Assembly: GCA_001600095.1 (NCBI GenBank) | Contig: BCIX01000006.1 | Span: 186,001-250,000 of the forward strand | Direction: 5' to 3' | DNA: 64,000 nucleotides | Source: Bullera alba | Taxonomy: Eukaryota > Basidiomycota > Tremellomycetes > Tremellales > Bulleraceae | Part shown: positions 32,156-41,883 of the stretch, one piece after another | Layout: each line of letters starts with the position of its first letter | Numbering within the stretch: position 1 is the stretch's first letter | Program-made: the position numbers and the translations under genes | The notes under the pieces: model-generated | What the model saw: the letters and a program-made list of their open reading frames with translations, nothing else | Database searches by the model: none | What the model was told of the DNA's origin: nothing

Positions 32156-33155
32156 TCATCTGTCCACCATAACCTGATACAACAGCCCAAACTGCTGCGG
32201 ATTCTGGACCAGCATACCCCTCCACTCTCTCAGTTGGTCCACAGTTGCTGCGATCTCGTCCTCTTTGACACCTGGCGGGAGCGGTCCCAACGCCGACGTA
32301 GAGGCTTGGCCTGATGGCTGCAACGGCTGACCTAGCAGAGATGCGAGTGCGATAAAAGTACCGGTCCTTCCAACACCGGCAGAGCTGGATCGTCTCAGTA
32401 CGACTCGTCACTTAAACTCACCAATGAATCCAAATCTCGCTATCCTCTCGTCTCCGCTCCACCTCCTCGACGAGCCGTCTCATCGCGCCGACCGCTTCCC
32501 CCGACGGCACACCATGATCCGGCCAGAGAACGAAGCGGTAGTGTGTGATCTCGATGTGATCCTCTGAGCCAATGTACCCCGCGTGTAGGATACTCTTTGT
32601 CGAGGCAATGTCCTCTTCTGCCGTGGTAGCCAAAGTCTCCAAATATATCGGCCGTTCCGTACCACTACCAACGGTAGTAGTCGTCGGGCTACCATCAGCC
32701 CTAATACACGCAGGGGACTCACGGGAGGTACGGATCTGCCTTGCCTAAGCCCCTTTCCGTCCAATCTGTCAATTGGACCAGCACTGCTCGCCGTTTGGGC
32801 GCAGAACGTATCAACGGATGAGATGATGCCGTCCGGTCGATGATGGACGAGAAGAACGCATGGAATGCAGCTGGTGTCGGGGCCTACCCATGAGCACCTC
32901 AAAGGGCGTGTGACTCACCTGTGCAGCTACCCACCACCTGCCCTTGTGATCGCATACGACATTGGCGTTTAGATACCCCCCATCTTTGGTCCTGATGGCG
33001 GTTCGGTCATAGGCCAGGATGTCGCTGTACCGGTTACATGCAGAGTGACCCTTGGACCGTGTGGCGCAGTATGGCGATACATGGTTGTTCCACTCGGCGG
33101 CTCTGGCTACCTCCCGTTTGGCCAGCACCGAGTATGATTGTCGTGGGGATGCCAT
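32156..33155 (-). CDS. Protein tyrosine phosphatase
   Basis: Classical tyrosine-specific phosphatase domain in about five exons from ATG 33155 (MASPRQSYSVLAKRE). The substrate-recognition loop NRYSDILAYDRT matches the NRY.D..PYD family motif and is followed by YLNANVV. HYRFVLWPDHGVPSG is the WPD loop with the general-acid Asp. The signature loop IHCSAGVGRTGTF is rebuilt only after splicing: the catalytic Cys codon is split by the last intron. C-terminal QFGLLYQVMVDR closes the fold. The protein, about 270 residues, is nearly all catalytic domain without regulatory parts, similar to small fungal Pyp-type enzymes. All key residues are present. Confidence 0.87.
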
Positions 33156-33497
33156 AGCGTGCTGAGGAGCGGTGCGATTGCAAGTGAACAGAGAACAGCC
33201 GCGGCGAGCTCGTTGCCAAATGGATTGCGAAGAAAGCTCCTCCCCAGAACTTAAGCCCTTAAGGGTGCCGGCTTATCCTTTGTTCTCGAGGGCTGTGAGC
33301 AGCAGAGACTGGGCATCGCGGCAGACACTGCTTGATGAGGCGAGAAATGATCTCGTGAATCGGAGTGATCATACATTGGGCTTGTACAACTTGATGACAG
33401 TGATATCGGGCCTTCTTCATTGCGAGCAGGCCCCTTGAGTCATAGACACGAGCCGGTGGGCTATCTATCCCAGTACCCTGTATGACTGCGCCTCCTC
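33156..33497. other. Intergenic region
   Basis: 342 bp upstream of the phosphatase and beyond the end of the next minus-strand gene. I see nothing identifiable. Confidence 0.6.
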
Positions 33498-34341
33498 CTA
33501 CGACACCTGTTCTCTCCCTATCCGCTGTCTCGCATCGCCAATCGCCTTGTCCACCTCATCAATCTGAACAGCCTCCTGCTCGTTCTCAACTTCTTTCGCC
33601 TCGCCCTGGCGGACCTCCCTCCGCTCGTAGGTGAACCGCCCTTTGTCATCACAAGCCATCTGCATCTCCATATACTTGATCACGTACGGCGTCCCCAGTA
33701 AGCCGAGTATGATAGCCCCAATGATCCAATAAATCGTTGACACCGCCGTTCGGGGTACGAGTCCATACTCCAATGGCTCCAGTATGACCTGTACCGCAGT
33801 TGAAAAGTGACCTTCCGGCCGTGATGCCGAAGACGACGAGGGAGAGGTTCTGGTGACTGGAGTGAAGAGGAGCTGGGTGATGATGAGCGGGAGGAAAGAG
33901 GTGATGAGGGGGAGGTAGGGATGTGGATGTGGTGGTGAGAGTGGCTTTGCCGAAATGTGAAGAACAGCCTCGTCCATGCTGTCACCATGAGGGTGTACTT
34001 CAACCTCGAACTTGGTGGGAGACTACGATCTCATGAGCACAACGTTTAAGCACGGTTTGACTCACCGAGCCGGGCCACGAGAGCCTCGCTGTCCATGCGG
34101 AATACTGTTGCAGGTCGCCCAATAGGATATGCTTCTCATCGTCGTTTGAGGACATGTTGAGCATGAGACTGGGTATGTCTAAGCCGAGCCTATGACGGAA
34201 CGAGCTCGTCGCATTCCAACAATCGACGCATCTCGGAGCGAGCGATGCAGTCGTCAGTGGGAGTCTGAAATTGACAATCTCCGTGTCGGCCATCACTGTC
34301 ACCGCAGACAGCAACGATATTCCGGCGTAGAACAATCTCAT
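33498..34341 (-). CDS. Secretory-pathway membrane protein of unknown function
   Basis: Two exons give about 262 residues from ATG 34341. The N-terminus is a likely signal peptide (MRLFYAGISLLSAVTVMA). A luminal domain of about 130 residues follows, with two cysteines close together (RCVDCWNATSS) and Asn-glycosylation sequons (NATS, NMSS). Two membrane segments are visible: YLPLITSFLPLIITQLLF and STIYWIIGAIILGLLGTPYV. The tail is highly charged and probably cytosolic (ERREVRQGEAKEVENEQE). An ER protein seems likely from this layout. I do not recognise the family. Confidence 0.75.
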
Positions 34342-34612
34342 GGAGGACTGAACGTCGCGGCTCGGAGCTCAGGAGCTGGGCACGGTGATAGATGAGGATT
34401 GTCTTGAGCAGGACAACAGTCAACCCCCGACAGGGGTGCAGGTGAGGGCAAGCAGTGGACCGGACGAGTGGAGGGATGAGAAGACGGAATCAAATTATCC
34501 ACCACCTGTCTCGCAACCAAGTTGTCCCTCTCCGTTGGTGTGCTGTTTGATCATCACCGACAGCACCTTGCATCGACTCCAGGCCGACTTGACCACTCAG
34601 GAGACACGGAGG

Positions 34613-35553
34613 ATGGACGCCAAATCACTGTTAAGAGCCAAAAAGGCCGAAGCCAAGATTCAGCATCCCTATGCGAGTTACAACGCTGCCGGTCAACTAC
34701 GTTGCTCGATATGCGCCATCCCAGGTGTGTTCACTTGTACGGGCTTTGCTATAGGTACACAAGCTGATGGCTTGCAGTGAAGCAGTGGGACGCGCATCTC
34801 TTGACCAAACAACACAGGACGTCTGCCGCAAGGGAGAGAGCTTTGGAGATCAAAGCGAAAGAAGCCAAGGAAGCGAAAGAGGCCAAAGGCAAGAGAGCGG
34901 CTGTGGACAATGTGCGCTCGGGCAGCGGACCCAGTAAACGCAAGAGGGTGGAAAATGAGGATGGCGAAGAATCGGACGATGATGCCGCTGGACAATTACC
35001 CGCTGGATTCTTCTCCGCTGGCAACCCAGCATCAACGAGTTCAAACGCAAAGATCAAGGACTCCGAACCTATACCCGAAGACGTCGAGCCACCGGCTCCA
35101 ACGGGAGATGCGGAGCTGGATGACTTTCTGGCATCGCTATCAGGACCGACAGAGGAGACGACAGTGGCCCCCACAATATCGACAGGTGCTGCCAAACCCG
35201 CCAAACCCGGTTCAAGCTATCGGTCCAAAGGGGAGTTAGGGGTAGCGTCGTATGAAGCAGCTCCAGTGAGGCTAGTGCAGGAGGAACAAGCAGAAGTGGC
35301 ACCGGAAGAGCCGGAAGAGACAGAGGCCGAGAGACGAGCGAGAATAGCTAGAGAAGAGAAGGAGGAGATTATGGACAGGTTGGAGGAGGAGCAGCGAGCA
35401 CAGTGAGTACAAAGTTCTGGAGGTAGAATGTGCTAAATAGTTTGCCGTAGGGAGGATGCCGACGATCGAGTCGCACAGTTGAAGGCGCGGATGGAGATGA
35501 TCAAGAAACGGCGGGAAGGAAAGCCAAAAGCGGGCAAGACGGCAACGGCGTGA
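34613..35553 (+). CDS. ZNF830: ZNF830-type zinc-finger protein
   Basis: Homolog of ZNF830 (CCDC16), a nuclear protein associated with the spliceosome. Three exons from ATG 34613 (MDAKSLLRAKKAEAKIQ). YASYNAAGQLRCSICAIP and, after the intron, VKQWDAHLLTKQHR make a C2H2 finger of the U1-like matrin type (C-x2-C...H-x5-H). An Ala/Lys/Glu helix follows (KEAKEAKEAKGKRAA), then an acidic middle with PAGFF, as in the family, and EAELDDFLASL-like DAELDDFLASL. The C-terminus is a coiled coil (ETEAERRARIAREEKEEIMD, then LKARMEMIKKRRE). Start and end fit the usual length. Confidence 0.85.
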
Positions 35554-35723
35554 TCGCGGGATAGCCACCCTCTACGGATCGTACTTTCCTGATGCCATTC
35601 AGGATATCCCCTTTCATCCCGTTTCGCTCCACTACTGACGCTGCTGACTGCACGCTAGTGATGAGTGTATGCGGTAAGATACATGTGGATGGAGTGTACA
35701 AGCAACAACTAGCCAAAACCCCA

Positions 35724-37392
35724 CTAATTGATAGGATAGCCCAAGGGCTCAAAGTCACTCCTCGGATTCATCTTCTTGCGTGGGATGGCGCCGCCCTTGT
35801 GCATAATCTTCCCCTTCCACTTCTTTGCCTCTCCCAGTGGCCCCTGCAGTTCCTCGAACCATCCGGTGACATCTGAACCGGTCTGCCTGGCATACGTCTC
35901 GATGTGTTGGATAGCCGCTTGTCGAGCTTCCTCCTTCTTGGACCCGGTCATCATTCCGGCTTCCCTCATCGCCCTGATCTCCTCTCGTTCCTTCTGCTTG
36001 GCAATCTTGTACCCTTCCCGTCTGATCCTCTGCCTTTCGGCCGTCCTCTGAGCTTGGATCCACTTGGAATAGTGATACCTGCCCTCGTACCACTCTGCCT
36101 GTTTCCACTGCTCGGGTCGAATCGGCGTGACTCCAAACTCTCCAATCTCAATCTCGTGATCCTCCCAATCTCCATTCGGCAACTGCCTCTTGACCGTGAC
36201 AAACTTGCGGATCGTGCCGTCCTCTTCCACCTCCCGCCTGGGCCGAGGCCCCAGTGCTACCACCCAGATCTGCTTCATCGTCGCAGGCTCTCTTGCTCGA
36301 GGGACCGTGCCCGTCTTCTCCCAGATCGCTCGCCTCTCCGCCTTTGCTTGGACTTGCTCCGCCCGTTCAATTGCCAGCTGAAACTCCTCCTCCGTCTCCA
36401 GTGGGCGCCAGATCTGTGTTCTGTGGAGGATCCCTAGCTCTTCCAGCGAGGTGATCAATACGTCCTTGAAGAATCTGCATAAATTATCAGAAAATCCCCC
36501 AGGCGCATAGACCTTTAACTCACCTCATTGACCGGAAAGGGTGATCGGGAAACTTTGCCCCGGCAGGGGGCACATACGCCCTCCTGCCTTCTCGCATCGT
36601 GGCAGTCCGCTTCATCCGTATCTTTCCATTAGGCTCGATGACCATGGTCGGTGCCAGGACTGGAATGCAATCCTTGGTTCCTTCATCCCAAATCTCTCTC
36701 AGGCGCGCTACACCTCCTCTATCCTCCAGTATTTTGCGGACAAGCCGTACTCCAGACTCGTTAGGCACCGTCCAGCTCGCGAGCTCTGCCGGCGCCCTCG
36801 ATTGAGGCTGGACAATCTTGTCATGCTCCGCTTTGACTTTCGGATCCACCTCCTTCTTCGTCGTTGCGAATCCGGCAAAGAAGTCGTCAATCTCGACTTC
36901 CGAGGCAGAGCTGGAATATGAGTTGAGATCGTCCGGAGCTGTTGATTTGAACCGGCTTTGACTCGAGCCAGTGATAGGATCGCTCACGCCGGTGGGGATG
37001 TTCTGCCGACTCGACCCAAAGAACGTCATCTCGTCGGACGGCTGCTCCTCTCCGGAGGTTCTTTGCTCTGATCCATTCTGAGGTTGTTTTTCATACGATC
37101 TTCGATCCCAGAATTCAGATTGATCACCTGGCCTTGCTCGTTGGTCGTGGTCCGGCCGACGAAAGGCCTGACGAGGGCTTTTGCGTTCGGATCCGTGGCT
37201 GCTGCTTGCGTTCCCTTTCATGAAATGGATACTGCCTCGTTGATCACTTTTGTAGGAAGAGGCCACGGGATCTTGTAATCCAAAGCCCGATGCGAGTCGT
37301 TGCTGTGTTTGTCGAGCTGGAGCAGCGACAGGCCGGGTGACACCTGCTCGCCCGCTGGTGCGACCGAGACGCAGAGCGATAGCTCGGATCAT
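35724..37392 (-). CDS. Mitochondrial protein of unknown function
   Basis: Two exons with one short intron (about 36477-36522) join SMR to FFKDVLITSLEELGILHRTQ. From ATG 37392 the leader MIRAIALRLGRTSGRAGVTR is a strong mitochondrial presequence. Residues 45-150 are disordered. The folded half begins about residue 190 with APAELASWTVPNESGVRLVR and continues with REGRRAYVPPAGAKFPDHPF. It ends in a long, very basic Arg/Lys/Glu helix (QAQRTAERQRIRREGYKIA) and a Lys-rich tail (GKIMHKGGAIPRKKMN). The basic composition would suit a mitoribosome or mtRNA-associated protein, but I do not recognise the family. Confidence 0.75.
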
Positions 37393-38176
37393 GTTGCTTC
37401 AACCAGTCGTCAGTCGAGAGAAAACGAGGGAGAACAGGACAGGAGGTCGAGATGAGTGTCGAGATGACGATATAGGAATTGACGTACAGTCCGCACCGAT
37501 TGCAGGCGCTGTAGTCTAGTATAGCGGGTGAGTAGTAGAGCAGAGTAGAGCAGGGTAGAGCCTGTTGAGGCCTCAATAATGAGACCTCTTGCTGCTGGAC
37601 TTGCTGCCTGGTTTCAACTTTTGGGTGGCAAAACGTCAACCAGCATAGGCCCTCAAGTGGCGAACAACGGTGCGCCTATTCGTTTGGCCGGGCTTGCCAC
37701 CCAGATAGGCTTCCCACTCTATTTGCCACAGAGTGGCGAATCTCGGCGCTAACCGTAAATGCCGTCGCGATGGGAGAGCTGACTACTATACTTCCTCCCT
37801 CATCCTCATCATCCCTCTTGTTGTTGTCAGTCTTTGTAAGGCGCTGTTGCCAGTGACTAGCAACTACATCACAGCTCACGACACTCTCAATCGTGGCCAC
37901 TAGAGCAGTACCTATCGCATACCCCATAGCCTGGAGCTCAAAAAACAATCAAGCCAGGCAAAACTACCCCTCCGCACACCTAGCCAAGACACCTCACCGC
38001 CCCTCTTGTAAGTTGATTCCTCCCTGGCCATGTCATCACCGACATTGTCAGTCGACCTGTGGATCAAACAGAAGCAGAAACTGTGGTTGCTAATACGGAT
38101 CGTGATTATCCATTCTAGTCCACCCTACCGGCTGCCTTCGCCAAAGCACGTCGCCCCTATCGACTGTATCACTCCC
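37393..38176. other. Divergent intergenic region and 5' leader of the C2H2 gene
   Basis: 784 bp. It contains imperfect repeats of an AGTAGAGCAG unit (37531-37560). A likely 5' UTR intron starts at GTAAGT near 38009 and ends TGTCAG at about 38050. That intron would remove an ATG at 38030 that is in frame with the downstream gene. Confidence 0.5.
37531..37560. repeat. AGTAGAGCAG short tandem repeat
   Basis: Three imperfect 10-11 bp copies, just upstream of the mitochondrial-protein gene. No function evident. Confidence 0.6.
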
Positions 38177-40368
38177 ATGGCTACCGCCTTCACCCAACAG
38201 CCATCCGTTTACGCATCGTATCTTGACCCGTTCCCCGATATCACCTCGTACATGATGCCCAGCAGAACTGGGCTCGAAGACGAATCGGAGCCTACACAGG
38301 CAGAGCTACTCAAGCGGGTCTTGTCCGCCGGTTCCACCGCGAGCACCAGGGAGAACGTCACTACGCCAAAGTCGGCTGCGACACCACTCTCCCCCTCTTC
38401 GGGCGGAGGGAGAACACCCAAGGCGCAGCAGCAGGGTCTGCAATTGGAACTCCCAGAGGTCAAGCAGGAAGAAGGGCGTAAAACGGCAGAACTCACACAC
38501 GGGCTAGATGGCCTAAATGTCAGATCACCACACAATATGGTCGGCATGCTTCCCATCAACACCTTTACCGTTCAGCCCGACAACAGACAAACAACACACG
38601 ACCGATCCTTCTCGTCATCAACAGAGGGCTCGTCGATGTCGATGAATCACCCCCAAATCCCAGCTCATCTCGGATCGAGCTATGGTTCAGAGGGATTCCC
38701 TATTCTCCACAACGCATCGCCAGAGGATGAGCCAATGATGTCATTCCCATCACCAAAGACACTCCAGCTTCAGGCTCAAGCAGCTGCTCAGGTCGCTGCA
38801 GCCGATGAGGCGATCAAGAAGATTAATGGGACGGACAGCGTGTTCCAGGGTTTGATCGATCCCACACTTCAATCACTGGAAAATCCATACCAACTACCGC
38901 GAAGTCTCACGGCTTCATTCACCCAGCCACAGGAACGAAGCGATAGGAAATCGCCTGAATTCCTCGCTCATCGACAATCCTCCACTTCCAGCTCGACCAA
39001 CGATTCCACCTCGAGCGAGGAGTCGGATCTCTGCGTGCCGACCATCCAATGGGTAAACAGGTCAAATGCAGTATCCCCAGGAGCGCAGCACAACTTTTAC
39101 AACTCGCCCATGTCGTTTGCGGGAGTACCTCTACAGGAAAGGCAAAAGTCGGGAAGAAGCCCCAATCGGATGCCCCCACCTACATCAACTCATCGAGGCA
39201 AGAGAGGAGAGGAACGACCCGACATCACTCAACTGCCATCGCTACCTCTAGGAGCCACAGCTCATACCCCAGGTGGACTCAAACATGCCAACAGCGCATT
39301 ACCCGCCGGACTACCCGCTGACGCGCCAGCCGAGGAGGAGGATGATGAGGCGACGGTCGGGAATGGACGAGAGCGTTCACCCTCGACGTCCTCGCAGTCG
39401 GCGCAGAGCGGATTGGACCTGTTGTGGCGCGCGGCAACGCATCCCAAGCCCAAGCCACCCACCGAGGGCGCCGACGTCCCCCACGACAGCAAAGGCAAGC
39501 GCAAGGCCGGCGCCGAGGCAGTAGCTCAATGGCGTGAAAGCGGTATTCCGACGGGCCAGGGCGATGTGGATCAGACACAAGAACAGGTCGAGAATCTCAA
39601 CCAATTGGCCGAGTTGAACTCCTTCGGCGCCATCTTTGCCAATGAGCCGAAGAAAAAGCGACGGAGGAGCGAGAATCAGGAAGCCATCGACCCTGCACTT
39701 CGAGATCCGGACACTTTTGGCCAACCCTCGTTCGAGCGCGAAGACGACTATATGACCGACAGCGAGAACCAGGCGAGCGAGAATGGTTCAGAGTACAATG
39801 CCGGCAAGCCAAAAGGCCGTGCTGGCGTGAGACAGAAAGCCGGTACTTCCAAGGGTCGCAGGATGACGACCCATGCCCAAAATGGTATTGGCGCGTCCAA
39901 TGGCTCTGGCAGCAAGGCGAGCGGTTCCGGCGGCAAAAAGAAGATCAAGACCGAGTCGCCCAATGGCGGCGGTGGGGGCGGCGGCGGAGGCGGCGGAGGA
40001 GGTGGAGGTGGCAGGAGAACAAGTGGTGGTGCCGCTGGACCGACTGGCGTTGGAGTACAATGCGAGTATGTCAACCCCCTTCCCCCCTACAACCGCTGTT
40101 TGGACGTTTTCACCCGGAAATACGATCTGCCGCGTCACATGGCCCGACACGCCAGGCGAGAGGGAGAGCTGGTCATGAACAAGGATCTCCCGGAGGAGAA
40201 GGCGCTGTTGTGGAAGACGATCAAGGATAAGCCAAAGGTCACGTGTGACCAGTGCAACGAGAGCTTCACGAGGTGAGTCACCTCTCGCCCACTTTGTCGA
40301 CTATGCTGACTTCGATTCGCAGGATGGACGCCTTGAAACGGCACCAGACGAAGCAGCACCATTCGTAG
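38177..40368 (+). CDS. C2H2 zinc-finger transcription regulator
   Basis: Two exons (38177-40272, 40323-40368) give about 713 residues. I chose ATG 38177 (MATAFTQQPSVYASYLDPF) because the in-frame ATG at 38030 lies in a probable 5' UTR intron. About 600 N-terminal residues are disordered Ser/Pro/Gln-rich, typical of an activation region, with a basic KKKRRRSENQ signal and a run of about 17 glycines (39963-40012). The C-terminus has two fingers. The first is unusual, with 11 residues between the cysteines (CEYVNPLPPYNRC) before TRKYDLPRHMARH. The second is canonical (CDQCNESFTRMDALKRHQTKQH) and is completed by exon 2. The linker (EGELVMNKDLPEEKALLWKT) is seen in other fungal regulators. Targets unknown. 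Confidence 0.85.
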
Positions 40369-40771
40369 CGCCGTCGCAAGAGATAGTCGGAGAAGGATCG
40401 GTACTGTATTGAGGTTGGAGTGGTGGGCTGGCACGGCATAATGAGACGAAAGGATACCTAGCCAAGAGCCCTGATCGGATTTGTACACGGTGTATTGTTT
40501 GACGACATGTACCAGGTTTTGTTCCCATGAGGGCTTTTGGCTGCGAGGGGAGGGAGTGCGCTGCCCTACAGGCCTTGAGCGTGTCCCCTCCCGATCAAAC
40601 CAGTCGAGGTCTATCGAGACAGGAAGGACACGAGCTCATGATCGTGTGCAGAGAATTTGATTCCGCTGAACAAAAGTTGGCAACCCGGTCAACGGCAGCC
40701 AAGGTGATCAGCTGGACCGCTGGTGATAGAGACAAGCAACCCAACCACCGTATTTGACCATCGACCTCAGC
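40369..40771. other. Intergenic region
   Basis: 403 bp holding the C2H2 3' UTR and the MGR2 promoter. Nothing else is seen. Confidence 0.6.
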
Positions 40772-41368
40772 ATGCCGCCTCCACCGCAGACTGTACAGGG
40801 CCAGGGAGTCAAGGAGAAGAGTGAGCCGACCGCTCGAGGCGACAAAGACCTGTATTTGCTGACTCTGGTCCAGTGCTCATGGGAGCGATGATGGGGAGTG
40901 AGTGCTTGGGGCTATCGTACTCCGTTGGGATCGTGCAGGCTCTTTCGACCTTGGCGAATCGTTCGAGCACAAACGATGATCGGCTGCATGGAATTGTGAC
41001 TGACGAGGCTGTAGCTGGAGTCGGTCTGACAATCGGGTTGATCTTCGGAATGACCTCTATCGTCCGGTGAGCTCAACCGATCGGAGAAGTCGACGAGGAT
41101 GCTTATGGGGTATGGATGATAGAGCTGGTCCTGGTCCTAGGGGCACAGTGGCCACTTTGGCGCAGTACATGACCACCTCGGCGGCAACGTTCGGTTTCTT
41201 CATGTCCATCGGATCGGTGAGTTCTGGTTCGGGCGGAGCGTAGTGGCGGACAGTCAGGAGTGCGGTTTTGAGCAGGGCAAATTGCTACGAGGACATCAGC
41301 AAGTCACAGCGGGCTCTGCTATTGTGATCAGGAGGGAAAGACTAAAGAAGAGCAAGCGGAAGCCATAA
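40772..41368 (+). CDS. MGR2: MGR2 / ROMO1 inner-membrane protein
   Basis: Small inner-mitochondrial-membrane protein that couples to the TIM23 translocase (yeast Mgr2, animal ROMO1). Five tiny exons: 40772-40820, 40874-40897, 41015-41066, 41123-41216, 41276-41368. The joined product begins MPPPPQTVQGQGVKEKMLMG, continues GVGLTIGLIFGMTSIVR and GPGPRGTVATLAQYMTTSAA, then TFGFFMSIGS. The paired Gly-rich membrane helices and the GPRG turn are diagnostic. Exon 2 is only 24 nt. The last exon gives a basic C-terminal tail (IRRERLKKSKRKP) that is longer than in typical ROMO1; the acceptor of the last intron is uncertain. Confidence 0.8.
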
Positions 41369-41883
41369 GCGAGACGGCTTGAAGGAGGAATTTGCCCCGG
41401 GACTCTCAGAATCGCCTGCACTTGAGCAACGCTTGCTGATGCCACATCGCATAGGTCATCCGAACGGACTCGCCATATCGTCTCCCAGAGACACCCGCAC
41501 CCTTGTCCCCCTTCGCTGCGTTCAGGCGTCCGCGATGGGAGATTGAGATCAAGGAGAAGCAGGTCAAGTGGTAACCAGGGTCCTGAGCTTGACTGGAGTT
41601 GGGTTTGCTTGGCTGCCGCGAGGCGAGGCACTAGTACTGAGGGAAGCGGACGAAGATCTAGCACTGGGGACGAAGGGGCGCGCTGCCAGGCGTCGTCGCG
41701 TTGCGATATAATCACACCTCGCCCGCAAGGAAGCGCTCACAGCGGGTGCATGGGGTGAAGTATATACAACTTGGGGATATGGATACAAGACCGCTCAACC
41801 AAACACTGCTTCTCTGGCCTTGGCGTACTCTTACTGACTACACCCTGTTCCATCGTCCTCGAAACTCTTCATTCCGCCTCGCC
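41369..41883. other. Convergent intergenic region
   Basis: 515 bp between stop codons. No convincing gene. The open frames lack ATG starts or sensible composition. Confidence 0.6.

Noticed and set aside
39279..40150. Long minus-strand frames opposite the C2H2 gene, including Pro-rich ones
   Set aside because: They are antisense shadows of the Gly- and Ser-rich coding sequence.
41296..41715. Minus-strand 139-codon frame in the gap after MGR2
   Set aside because: It overlaps the last MGR2 exon antisense, has low-complexity Leu/Ser composition and no homology that I recognise.
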